Positions 1 to 8,703 of a stretch of DNA of 22,500 bases are shown in pieces. Where the stretch lies: assembly GCA_963575745.1 (NCBI GenBank), contig CAUYUJ010001703.1, forward strand, positions 515,436 through 537,935. Direction: 5' to 3'. How positions within the stretch are numbered: position 1 is the stretch's first letter; every line of letters begins with the position of its first letter. The translations under genes were made by a program, and so were the position numbers. Source of the stretch: Prorocentrum cordatum (Eukaryota > Sar > Dinophyceae > Prorocentrales > Prorocentraceae). The notes beneath the pieces are model-generated. The model did no database searches, had not been told where the DNA came from, and saw only the letters and a list, made by a program, of their open reading frames with translations.

Positions 1-125
1 GGAGGAGAAGGAGGAGGAGGAGGAGGAAGGAGGAGGAGGAGCCCGCACCTATAGGCTAGGCTACGAGAGGCAGGAGCAGGAGGAGGGGGATGAGGAACAA
101 GAAGTAGAAACGGGAAGGAGAAGGA
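1..125. repeat. GGA/GAG purine-rich triplet tract
   Basis: This is an imperfect (GGA)n purine run that begins at or before the window edge and continues with scattered GGA units to about 160. It supplies the C-terminal Pro/Leu-rich tail of the minus-strand ORF that ends at 56, so that tail is probably read from repeat rather than conserved protein. Confidence 0.9.
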
Positions 126-1984
126 TGAAGGGGAAGGACAGGAGGAGGGGAAGGAGTACACCCCGCCTGTTGGATCAAATGGTCAAGAGGTTCGGCCACC
201 ACGCTCGTCACGGCAGCCATCCAAGTGAGGTCCGGGTCCGAGGTCCACTTGAGGCTCCGATAGATCTTGGACCTGACCCTCTTGTGGAAGTCGTCGTTCT
301 CCTGCTCGTTTTGATCCTCGGCTCGAATCGCATCCCACCTCGGAAAAGCTCGCTGGAGGGCGCGCGGTAGCAAGCCGTTGAGCAGAATGCCGCAGACCTG
401 CATCGCCAGCGCGCTAGCACATGCACCCCATCGGGACACTGCTGGCTTCGTCGCAAATCCACCGAAGAGCCCAGAACCAACGAGAGCACCGTAGACCAAC
501 TTGCACGTCGCAGTCCGCACGTCCTCGTTGTGCTCGCAAGCGGCCCGCTGGTACGTCTGCACTGGCCCCCTGCGCCAGTCGCCGTTCAACACGCTCACCA
601 AGCCAATGGCGCCCTGTCGAATCCCGCTCCCCTTGGCGTCGCTGACTACGCACCCAGGTAATATGCCGCCTCTGATCTGCTCCTGGAAACGCACAATCGT
701 GTGTCTCACGATGTCTTTGTTCATGCTGACGCATGTCGCATTTGGCGCGCCCGGGAGCATGACCAGCTCGTCGTTGATGATGGCCTCCAGCGCCTTCCAA
801 ATCTGCTCGCGTCGGTGCTGGATGCTGAACACGAACTGGAGGGCGTGGCAGTTCCCGATGACATCCTTCTCACGCGTGGCCATGTGGACGATGCGGTGGA
901 TCTTGTGAGCCACGCACCCCCCAGGAGAAAAAAGGATTCGAGGGCCGAGCTGCTCCGCCATGAAAGCCTGCATCCTCAATTTCACCCTGCAATTGTCTGG
1001 CGCGTCGTTGACGATGACCCAGCAGTCGCACTCCTCCGCCCAGGCAGACAATTTAGCAGCAGAGAAAAAATCCCACGCCTCATCAACCGACGAATATGTG
1101 CACGACGAGTTCCCCTTCTGCAACACTACGGGCGGGGTATGCAACACGCGATGCTCGAACTTATCTTCATCTGAAATCCACTGGAACTCGCAGCGCTGCG
1201 CGAATATCTCGACGACGCCTGTCGAGGTGCAACCTTTTGGGAACTGCTTCTTATACTCCGTGAACGGGACGGCGCGCCATCGAACACCGCTGTGGGTCGA
1301 CTCCTTGACCAAATATCGGGCATGGGGCTGCAGCTGCTCCTGCATGCCGCCGAAGCGCACTAGCATCGGCGTCGCGTCGAAGCCTCGGTCGATCAAGAGA
1401 ACGCCAGACTTGCTGAGGACACCCTGCAAACTCTCGAAGGCCGCCCTCTGCGCAACGTCAGCGAGAGCAGCAACAGTCGCAATGGCCTCTGCGACCCGGT
1501 GGTTCGCCATGATGTCGCAACCGTCGCCGCCTCGGTTGCGAATGTCACCGTGGCCGATGCCCTTCCACATGTGCCTGAGGTAGCCCTCGGTGGCAAGTCG
1601 CCTGTGCTTGGGGCCTGCATCTCGAGGAAAACGGGCGCCCGCAGGGCCATCGTCATCATCATCATCTTTGACTGCGACAGTGTCACCACTGCGCAAAACC
1701 AGAGCATTCCAACCCGTCGCTAAGCCCGCGTACTTCGCATCCGACGTGTGCGAGGCCCTCTCTGCTTCCAGCGTCTTCCTCCGCATCCGGAGGAGCGCCA
1801 TGTGGCCCTCGCTGCGCGGCCCCACGCCGCCCGGGAGAACGACGGCGCGCTCGTCGCGGCGGGCCTGCCCGCGACGCCGCGCGCCGAGAGCCAACACCGC
1901 ATCGACCTGCAGCTGGCCTCCAGGCTCACCCTCGCCATCGCTGCCGCCCGCCGGCGCGACGAGGCCGAGGTCCAACACGGACAT
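56..1984 (-). CDS. Uncharacterised protein, transposase-like
   Basis: This is an open frame of 642 codons from the ATG at 1984. The frame is open a further 16 codons upstream to a TAA at 2033-2035, with only a GTG there, so the ATG is preferred; an upstream exon is also possible because AG lies next to the frame opening. I do not recognise a named family. Visible features: Ala/Arg-rich N-terminus, an Asp run near residue 107-112 encoded by a GAT-type microsatellite, LLIDRGFDATP near 196-206, WVIVNDAPDN near 322-331, a Cys/His cluster CVAHKIHRIV near 357-366, and VSRWGA. Two acidic motifs followed by a C-x2-H-x2-H cluster recall RNase H-fold (DDE) transposases, and repetitive dinoflagellate hypothetical proteins are built in a similar way; this is inference. 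The last about 30 residues come from the GGA repeat. The length and mixed composition make it the best ordinary coding region in the first 12 kb. Confidence 0.6.
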   Translation of the reverse strand: MSVLDLGLVAPAGGSDGEGEPGGQLQVDAVLALGARRRGQARRDERAVVLPGGVGPRSEGHMALLRMRRKTLEAERASHTSDAKYAGLATGWNALVLRSGDTVAVKDDDDDDGPAGARFPRDAGPKHRRLATEGYLRHMWKGIGHGDIRNRGGDGCDIMANHRVAEAIATVAALADVAQRAAFESLQGVLSKSGVLLIDRGFDATPMLVRFGGMQEQLQPHARYLVKESTHSGVRWRAVPFTEYKKQFPKGCTSTGVVEIFAQRCEFQWISDEDKFEHRVLHTPPVVLQKGNSSCTYSSVDEAWDFFSAAKLSAWAEECDCWVIVNDAPDNCRVKLRMQAFMAEQLGPRILFSPGGCVAHKIHRIVHMATREKDVIGNCHALQFVFSIQHRREQIWKALEAIINDELVMLPGAPNATCVSMNKDIVRHTIVRFQEQIRGGILPGCVVSDAKGSGIRQGAIGLVSVLNGDWRRGPVQTYQRAACEHNEDVRTATCKLVYGALVGSGLFGGFATKPAVSRWGACASALAMQVCGILLNGLLPRALQRAFPRWDAIRAEDQNEQENDDFHKRVRSKIYRSLKWTSDPDLTWMAAVTSVVAEPLDHLIQQAGCTPSPPPVLPLHPSPSRFYFLFLIPLLLLLPLVA

Positions 1985-2040
1985 GGCGAGAGGCCCAACG
2001 CGGTTCGAGATGGAAGCGGCGTCGGCCGACACTTAGGTGA

Positions 2041-2640
2041 ATGCAGGACCTGGCCTGCGACCTCCAAGACAACCCCCCCGAGACGACCCCCCAAAACACA
2101 CCCCCCCCAGACAGCCCCGCAAACCCCAAGACAACCCACCAAGACAACCCTCCAAGACAACGCTCCAAGACACCGCCCAAATACAACCCATCCGACATAC
2201 GCCCAAGAAAACCCCCAAAACAACCCCCCCAGACAACCTTGCAAGACACCCCCCTAGGACACCCCCCCAGGACACCCCCCAAGACACCCCATCCAAGACG
2301 CCCCCCAAGATAACCCTCCGAGATAACCCTCCAAGACACACCCCAAGACAATCCTCCAAGATAGCCTAGCCCTCCAAGACACACCCCCCAAGACAACCCA
2401 CCGAGACACCCCCCCGAGACAAGCCCCAAAAAAGACAATCCTCCAATATAGCCCTCCAAAACACCCCTTCCAAGACAACCCCCGAGGACAACCCCCCAAG
2501 ACAACCCTCCAAGACAACCTTCCAAGACGCCACTTCAAGACAACCCATCCGACAACCCTCCAAGACAACCCCCCAAGACAACCCACCGAGACGCCCCCCC
2601 AAGACAACCCACCAAGACCACCCCCGAGGAGGACTGGGCA
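2041..2640. repeat. 13-bp satellite array (CCAAGACAACCCT)
   Basis: About 600 bp of degenerate tandem units close to AAGACAACCCTCC, best seen at 2125-2170 and 2480-2620. Because 13 is not a multiple of 3 and the unit lacks stops in several frames, overlapping long ORFs appear with a 13-residue period (minus-strand motifs such as GGLSWRVVLEGCL). These are products of the repeat, not genes. Confidence 0.92.
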
Positions 2641-3459
2641 ACGGTACGATCGGACTCGATTGGACAGGACACGCGAGAAGACACAATACCTTTCCGAAGG
2701 CCACATTGCCGCAGGAATGCAAGAAACATGGGTCGCGAGACACGCGACACAAGGGTACCCTTGATTTGGCAAGGTCGACCTACTAATATGGGCCGACTGT
2801 AGGGCCGCCAAACCTGTCCGAACGTGGCTGATCCAACGTCGCTTCCCCCTCCTCCTCTTCCTTTTCCTCCTCCTCCTCCTCCTCTTTCTCCTCGTCTCGG
2901 CGACTCCGAAATGCATGCTTCGCTAAGGGTGTGGTTGGCAACCGGCACCCTGAGAGGCGCCCTGGGGGGCGGGCGAGGACCTCGGTCTCTGCCACGCCCC
3001 GGGGAGGCCCAACGAGGACGGCGTCGCACCCCCCGGGCCCCGACGGCGCCGATCGCAAACTGCGCCCCGGCGTAACCGCGCCCTCCGTAGTCGCCGATCC
3101 TCGATCACTCCTCCTCCTCCTCCTGCTCCACCTTTTCCTCCTCGCCCTCCTCCTCCGGAGGCCCTCTTGGGCCATTTTATTTTTCATGTTGGGCGCTGCT
3201 ATGGGTCGGCCCCCCCCCCCCCCGCCCAAACGCGCGGAGGGGGGAGAGGGGTTCACCTCCCCAGCAGGGAAAGGAAGGAGGTTGGAAAAGGAAAAACGCC
3301 CCAAACCGCGCGCGCCCAGAAGGCCGGCGGGATCGACGTCCCCCGAAGCCCCCAAGAGGCCCAAGCAAGCTGCAATACGGCTCAATGCGGTTTCAGGAGG
3401 CTTCGAAAATATACGAAGATGAATGGAAGAGACCGTCCAGGACGGGAGTCTTTTGTTTG
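2641..3459. other. Gene-poor stretch with polypyrimidine triplet tracts
   Basis: No recognisable gene. It contains CCT/TCC-rich tracts at about 2840-2892 and 3106-3160 and C- and G-homopolymer runs near 3210-3245. ORFs here on either strand are Pro/Arg/Glu-rich low complexity and overlap each other in several frames, so I call none of them. Confidence 0.6.
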
Positions 3460-3485
3460 CCGGCCGTAAGGGGTCTCACGGCCGG
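3460..3485. other. Perfect 8-bp inverted repeat with 10-nt loop
   Basis: CCGGCCGT and ACGGCCGG enclose AAGGGGTCTC, followed by a short A-run (GGGGAAAAAAC). The stem is GC-only apart from one pair. It sits between low-complexity regions with no gene next to it, so no terminator or RNA function can be assigned. Confidence 0.5.
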
Positions 3486-3589
3486 GGAAAAAACTATTGG
3501 GGGAAAGGGCCTGGGCACCCGTGGGCAACGTGGTCCCAGTCGGGTGGGAAAATGTTGACAGGTGTCTCCCTCCTCCTTCCCCTCCTCTG

Positions 3590-3646
3590 AACGTGCGCCT
3601 CCTCCTCCTCCTCCTCCTCCTCCTCATTCTCCTCCTCCTTTTCCTC

Positions 3647-3677
<31 letters not shown>

Positions 3678-3730
3678 ATCCCTCACGTGATCCTGCGCCT
3701 CTTCCTCCTCCTCCCCCCTTCGTCCTCCTC
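3590..3730. repeat. (CTC/TCC)n triplet microsatellite
   Basis: A nearly continuous CTCCTC run at 3598-3671, then a C-run and further CCT triplets to about 3733. It gives poly-Leu, poly-Glu and poly-Arg ORFs depending on frame and strand, none of them credible genes. Confidence 0.92.
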
Positions 3731-3949
3731 CTACAGGGAGCCCATGAAAGACGCGCGCGCCCAACAATGCGCAGGAACGCGGCCCCTCGATCCGCGAGGC
3801 TGCTCGCGCCATGCGAACATTTGCGCACTTTTCAATGCGTAAACGCGCGCTCTCGAAACCAGCGCGGGCTCATGTACACGCACGTCCTTCTCTCGCTCCT
3901 GATATTCCTTGCCCTCCTTCCTCGCCCGCCTCCCCCTGCCCCTTTCGGG

Positions 3950-4110
3950 CCGGGCGAAAAGGGGGGATAGCAAAGGAGGTTTTGATAATCAGCTCGCGTA
4001 GCTGATTTTCCATGCGCCCCCCGGCGCTAGAGGCGGCCATGCGCCGAGGAATGGGCCCCTTTGTGGGGCCGAAGCCAGCTGCATGCAGCAGATTTCGCAG
4101 CCCCCTCTTT
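3950..4110. repeat. Dispersed repeat, copy A, with a perfect hairpin
   Basis: Similar to 7068-7232: a GAAAAGGGGGGAT-like start, an AATCAGCT/AGCTGATT hairpin (3987-4007, 5-nt loop, perfect here), a GC-rich middle, then GCCAGCTGCATGCAGCAGA with TTTCG. The two copies have diverged by many substitutions and small indels. On the minus strand both can encode a related peptide (NQLRELI, and CMQLAS further on), so this may be the remnant of a once-coding or transposable unit. Confidence 0.6.
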
Positions 4111-4512
4111 CCCAATCCTCCCATTCGTCCGGCCCGACCCTTGCGCCCCCCCCTGGTCCAGGAGGCTTATCCCCTTCAAGTTGTCGAACATCATGCGCCG
4201 TCGCCGTCGGCCGGGCCCCGCCCCGCCACCAGAACCACCAACAGCGGCAGAGCGGCGGGGAGGGGGGGAGAACGGAAGGAAGACTGGCGCTGGTTCCTGA
4301 CACCGCGGGGATCGTTCAACGTTTCCCAAAAAATCGGGAGCGTTCGACACTGGGCCAACCCAGGGCCGCCTGCGGCGCTCAACCTTGAACGCCCGAGGCG
4401 AAAACAAAAAACGACGAGCGCTCTCAAGCGAGATCCGTGGGCGGAGAGAGATCCGCAGGTGCGGATAAGAGTGACGGGGCGGTGGGAGCGTCGGCGGTCT
4501 GCGAGACTCGTA

Positions 4513-4682
4513 GGGCGACGAAATCTATACATATCCACTGCTCCCTGGCCAGGCCCATCCTCAACCCCGCAGCGGTGTATACGCCACGCCCTCCTGGCTT
4601 GGCCAGGAGGGCGCATACACAGCCCCTGGGTTCAAGATGGGCATGGTCAGGGAGCAGTGGATATGTATAGATTTCGTCGCCC
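4513..4682. repeat. Large palindrome (foldback), 55-bp arms
   Basis: Arms 4513-4567 and 4628-4682 are reverse complements. The outer 35 bp match perfectly and there are 4 mismatches in 55. The 60-bp centre contains a second stem (GTGTATACGCC against GGCGCATACAC, and CCTCCTGGC against GCCAGGAGG), so nearly the whole 170 bp can fold into one hairpin. No convincing target duplication is visible beside it. It may be a foldback or MITE-like element; transcription into a small-RNA precursor would be possible but is not shown. Confidence 0.85.
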
Positions 4683-4764
4683 GAACTCTGGAGAAACCCG
4701 CCGCAGGCGCCAAAGTTTCACAAATTATACAACGAGCCCTCCGCAAGCGCCGATTTTTTTTCAA

Positions 4765-4992
4765 GCCAATGTGGGTCGGTCGCGGGTGGGTCGTGGGTGG
4801 GTGGGTCGCGGGTGGGTCGCAATTGGGTCGCGGGTGGGTTAAGGGTGGTTCGCGGACGCGGGTGGGTCGCGGGGTGGGCCGCGGGTGGGTCGAGGGTGGG
4901 TCGCGAAGTGGGTCGCGGGTAGGTCGCGGGTAGAGTCGCGGGGTGGGTCGCGGGGTGGGTCGCGGGGTGGGTCGCGGGATGGGTCGCGGGGG
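4765..4992. repeat. G-rich minisatellite (GGGTGGGTCGCG-type)
   Basis: About 20 imperfect copies of an 11-12 bp unit built on GTGGGTCGCGG. G-runs of three or more at short spacing on the plus strand make G-quadruplex formation plausible. The Gly/Arg/Ser and Pro/Arg/Thr-rich ORFs across it are repeat products. Confidence 0.9.
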
Positions 4993-4995
4993 GGG

Positions 4996-5070
4996 CGACA
5001 ACAACGCCAACAACAGCGACAACAACATCAACAACAAGAACAAACTGAACAACAACAACGCAAGAATCAT
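4996..5070. repeat. CAA-rich triplet tract
   Basis: Imperfect (CAA)n and (AAC)n, giving a Gln/Asn run in one frame. It directly follows the G-rich minisatellite and precedes the AT-rich island. Confidence 0.85.
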
Positions 5071-5119
5071 CAATAACCTGCGGACAATCAATGAATGACC
5101 GTTCGCCCCCACGCTCTGA

Positions 5120-5540
5120 TCATATATGTATAGATGATACATCGTGTTTATATGTATATATGTGTATATATACATATATAGGTATGTATATAAACATATA
5201 TATATATATACACGTATATATGTGCATATACATATACATATTTATACATATATAAGTGTATATGCTATATATGTCACGAATGTTACGTAACACCTTATTC
5301 GTATTTAACGAATATTACGTCTCATCGTATTCACAGTATTCATATTTAAATATATGTATGTATGTACATATATATATACACGTACATATATATATATATA
5401 TATGTACATACGTCTACATATATATATATATGTTTATGTATATATAAATATCACGAATATTACGTATCACATTATTCGTATTTAACGAATATTACGTCTC
5501 ATCGTCTTCACATTATTCGTATTTAATTCTTTTATTTATG
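5120..5540. repeat. AT-rich island with TA microsatellite and 76-bp repeats
   Basis: About 420 bp of mostly TATA/CATA/TGTA satellite in an otherwise GC-rich window. Embedded are two 76-bp units, 5274-5349 and 5451-5526, that differ at about 6 positions; each contains ATTCGT-ATTTA-ACGAAT (a 6-bp hairpin) and two TTACG boxes. The base composition changes abruptly at both edges. The only ORFs are Tyr/Ile-rich readings of TA repeats. Confidence 0.9.
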
Positions 5541-5581
5541 TTGCGGTTCTCCAGAAACGGACGATTCGCATTAGATCGGGG

Positions 5582-5660
5582 CCGCTCAAGTCACGACCGA
5601 TCGATCGCGATCGCCCGCGACCGATTCGGGAAGCGGTCGCGATCGGTCGTGACCGATTTG
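5582..5660. repeat. GATCG/CGATC-rich inverted repeat
   Basis: GTCACGACCGATCG on the left pairs with CGATCGGTCGTGACC on the right across a CGCGACCGATTCGG centre. It overlaps the start of the 202-bp direct repeat, and the second copy at 6437-6500 shows a similar arrangement. Confidence 0.7.
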
Positions 5661-5819
5661 GAGTGCCGACGGTCGCTACGAATTGGGACCGCCCAAACTT
5701 AGCATCCGGTGATCTGGGATGTCCGAGATCTGGCCCACGCCTGGAGCTGCCTCGGGATGGTGGACGCGCTGGTGTCTACTCGGGGTGGGGTCCCGAGCTT
5801 GCGCCGGCCAGGGGGGGAG
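5618..5819. repeat. 202-bp direct repeat, copy 1
   Basis: Collinear with 6460-6661 and of about equal length, with scattered substitutions. Shared blocks include AAGCGGTCGCGATCGGTCG, CCGGTGATCTGGGATGTCCG and ACTCGGGGTGGGGTCCCGAG. A further short match (CTCCTCC-GAGGATCGAGGATCTTGG) links about 5851-5898 with 6181-6228, between the two copies. The minus-strand translations are similar but show no recognised domain. Confidence 0.85.
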
Positions 5820-6459
5820 GATATCCAGGCAGCGCGGCTCACCACTTCGGAGGGCGCCCGCTCCTCCCGAGGATCGAGGATCTTGGACCGAGGAGGTCTT
5901 CGAACGAAGGGGTTGGAGGCGGCCGGGGGTCTGAACTGGTATTGGGACCCCAGAAGCTCTGTCAGGAAGGGGGATGCAACTAATTTCAACTCAAACATCA
6001 GTTCCGGGACCTTCCTGGGGGTCCATCTGGTGCGGTTGGTCACCCCAGATCACTTCTTCACGGTCCCGGGACCCGAACGGTCCCCAGAGGCCGAGAAAGG
6101 CGGAAGACCTTCCCGAACCCAGCACCTCGGACCTGCCAATCCTTCCAGCTCGGTCGCCACCTCTGACCCCCAGCCGGCTCCGAGCGCCAGCTCCTCCTGA
6201 GGATCGAGGATCTTGGTCTCTGGACGAGGGGGGGGCGTCCCATGACCTGCGCCGCGGCGGGGCCTTCTGGAAGAGGCGCTCCGCGGACCTGGCGTCGGGC
6301 TCCGGGAGCCCAAAGTCCACGTGCATCGTGCGCATCATGGCGAGGGCCGCCGGCCCCCCCGAGGCGAGCTCTTGGTGCGCGGGGCGTGACGGGCAGGCCC
6401 CTCGCCTGCACTCCCTCGGCGGCGGCCACGGCGATTTGAGCGGTCGCGACCGGCCGGTC

Positions 6460-6661
6460 GCGACCGACTCGGCAAGCGGTCGCGATCGGTCGTGACCGAC
6501 TTGGGGTGCCGACCGTCGCGACGAATCGCGACGGCCCAATCCTGGCGTCCGGTGATCTGGGATGTCCGAGGTCTGGCCCACGCCCGGAGCTGCCTCGGGC
6601 TGGTGGTCGCGCTGGTGCCCACTCGGGGTGGGGTCCCGAGCATGCGCCGGCCAGGCGGGGG
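6460..6661. repeat. 202-bp direct repeat, copy 2
   Basis: Second copy of the unit at 5618-5819, 842 bp downstream in the same orientation. It is preceded by a CGGTCGCGACCGGCCGGTCGC inverted-repeat cluster (broken across 6441-6461) comparable to the one before copy 1. Confidence 0.85.
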
Positions 6662-7067
6662 GTCCCTAGCCTGCTGGCGGACATGCATAGATCTCGTCAC
6701 CTTACACAGGGGGCCTAAGGAGGGCAGTGAGAGGCCAAGGACGGCCGAACACCGAGAGGCCCCTTCGCTCTTGACCCCATGTCGTCAAAGTGATCCTCTG
6801 CACGAACCTCCTTGGGGTCGTCCCCGGAATCGCCCCGAGGGCTTCGCGCATAGTCGTCGAAGAGCAGGCAGTCCTTCCCTTCTGCGTGGGCGAGGAATAT
6901 CTCCTGGCGCGCAAAAAAAACACGGCACTGGGGACTAAAATGCACGCGAAACGAAAACCTCCGTAAGCCTCTGGAGCGAGGGCTGGTGCTCGTACCGCAC
7001 GCCAGAGGCTGCCTAGGAAATTAATCAGCCCACGGACCTCCCATGGAGCGCGCTCTGACCAGGCAGG

Positions 7068-7232
7068 TCGGATGAAAGGGGGGATCACATCAGGGGGGTT
7101 CGCGAATCAGCTCACGCAGCTGGTTTCTCCGGCGCCTCCCGGTGCCGGATGATCCAATGTAACTCGTATTCAGGAAAGCGGCCAGCGGCGGGACCGAGGC
7201 CAGTTGCATGCAATAGACTTCGTCCCCCCCCT
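7068..7232. repeat. Dispersed repeat, copy B
   Basis: Diverged partner of 3950-4110 in the same orientation. The hairpin is AATCAGCT-CACGC-AGCTGGTT at 7105-7125, where one arm base gives a G-T pair rather than the perfect pair of copy A. The end block is GCCAGTTGCATGCAATAGAC with TTCGTC. Confidence 0.6.
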
Positions 7233-8190
7233 CTTCCTGCCCCCCTTTCGTACAATCCGAACAAGGACTTCGATGCGAATCGAGCCGTGGCGACGAGGGA
7301 CAGGACCGAGGGGACCAGCCCATGGGGGGGAAACATCGAGCTGGAATCGCCGAAACATCGCCGATTCGATCGCCGTTTGGGCCCTGGTGGGCTATCGGGC
7401 CCCAATCGGCGATCCTTGGGCGATCAGGGGCCGGTGCATCCTCCCCTGAACCTTGCCCCCCTCCAGCGTTGGCTGGTCTTGGCTGCTAGATCACTGCCTC
7501 GGCGAGGCGCCGCCGCCGCTCGAAGGCACCCCGAAGCTGGAAAGCTTGTGAAAGTGGCAGAGAAAAGCGCACCTCGATTCCGAACGCTGCCCCTGATAGA
7601 TGGCGAACCCCACCCCCCACCCCCCACAGATTCTCAGGGGGGGGTAGGGGCAGGGTTCGCATGTGGCCCCCTATCTGAGCCTTGCCTCCCCGTGAACGTT
7701 GTCCCTGAGCCTATCCCCCCAAAGCGTTGCCCCTGGCTTCCAGGACACACTCCCCCCAGCGAGAGGTCGACGACATGCACTCGAAACGTGGACGCACGAG
7801 CATCCGTCAAGAGCACGAGCCCCATCGCCAAGAGCCCAAGGCAGCATGGAGATACGTCAAACGAAAGCCATTGCAAGGTGGAAGGCCCAAACAAAGAACA
7901 TCAGGGTACCCCTCCAAATTCATGCCGACACGTCAACTGGTATCGGCCAACGTTGCCCCTAGCCCATCCCCCCCAAACGTTGACTGTTCTCGGTTTACGT
8001 GTTATAACTCGCCTCTCCAGCACCCGTTCGGGACGATCGGAGAACCCCCAGGATTCCCCAGTCGAGGCGCAGCTGCTAGAGAGAACCTCCGAAAACTCCG
8101 AGCCCCTCCGAAACGCCGCGATTGAAACAAACAGACCGTCTGAGATGAGAGCAGCAAACGCTTTTAGGAAGAAACTCCCGGAAACTTTTG
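7233..8190. other. No recognisable gene
   Basis: A 354-codon plus-strand frame (7149-8213) crosses this region, but it begins inside the dispersed repeat, runs through the foldback at 7603-7660 and through three loosely repeated CCTTGCC/CGTTGCCCC segments, and its translation has no recognisable domain. I see no other coding signal. Confidence 0.5.
7603..7660. repeat. Small foldback ending in GGGTTCGCATGTGG
   Basis: GCGAACCC plus a C-run on the left pairs with a G-run plus GGGTTCGC on the right, across ACAGATTCTCA. The adjoining GGGTTCGCATGTGGC is shared with the inverted repeat at 10925-11019, so the two appear to belong to one small element family. Confidence 0.65.
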
Positions 8191-8194
8191 GTCG

Positions 8195-8315
8195 TTCCCA
8201 TGGCGCCCAATAGCGTGCCTAAATGCGCGCTTGGGCGCTGTTGGTCGCTATTGGGCGCTGTTGGAATATCATCCGGCGCTATTGGGCGCTACGTCGAGCT
8301 ATTGAGCGCTACTCG
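8195..8315. repeat. Short-period repeat (TTGGGCGCTATT)
   Basis: About eight degenerate copies of GGGCGCTATT/GGGCGCTGTTGG at 10-13 bp spacing. The GCT-N-TTGGG core resembles the units of the other arrays in the window. Confidence 0.75.
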
Positions 8316-8702
8316 CCGATATGCCTTCAATCCAGGACGAGCGGCAACTCCTGTGTTTCACTATCCAAGATATGGTTTTTGAATCCGTAGATGTACACCC
8401 TCCATAAGCATAGATTCTCACAGGTCCGCCAGGGAGCCCAGCCTCGATCCAAGAAACACGCGCGGAGCTCAAAGACATTATGGAAATGCATGAAATTATC
8501 ATTCGAACATGACAAAATGTCCTCGATTTCGGTTTTTGCGGTCCGTCACTGGGCCCCAGGACTATCGGAGCTGGATCGAGAACAAACGAGGGCGTTGGGA
8601 AACCACATCGTCGGATGTGTGGGTTATGTGAACGATTCGACACAACACCCGTTATCGGGGACTCCCACTTTCTCCCCCTCCCCCTTGGTTCAGGGACCCA
8701 TT
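8316..8702. other. No recognisable gene
   Basis: Mixed-composition DNA with short frames on both strands (for example 8391-8804 plus) that lack any domain and run into the MITE. I see no repeat, RNA gene or splice pattern I can support. Confidence 0.4.
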
Positions 8703-8703
8703 A

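Noticed and set aside
2041-2640. CRISPR-like regular array
   Set aside because: Units are directly adjacent with no unique spacers, and the setting is eukaryotic.
1926-2916. Several Gly/Leu/Trp-rich minus-strand ORFs
   Set aside because: Direct readings of the 13-bp satellite in different frames.
3460-3485. Possible intrinsic terminator
   Set aside because: The stem is followed by an A-run rather than a T-run on the plus strand, no gene ends there, and bacterial termination does not apply to this genome.
7149-8213. 354-codon plus-strand frame
   Set aside because: Starts in a dispersed repeat, crosses a foldback and repeated C-rich segments, and has no domain or protein-like composition.
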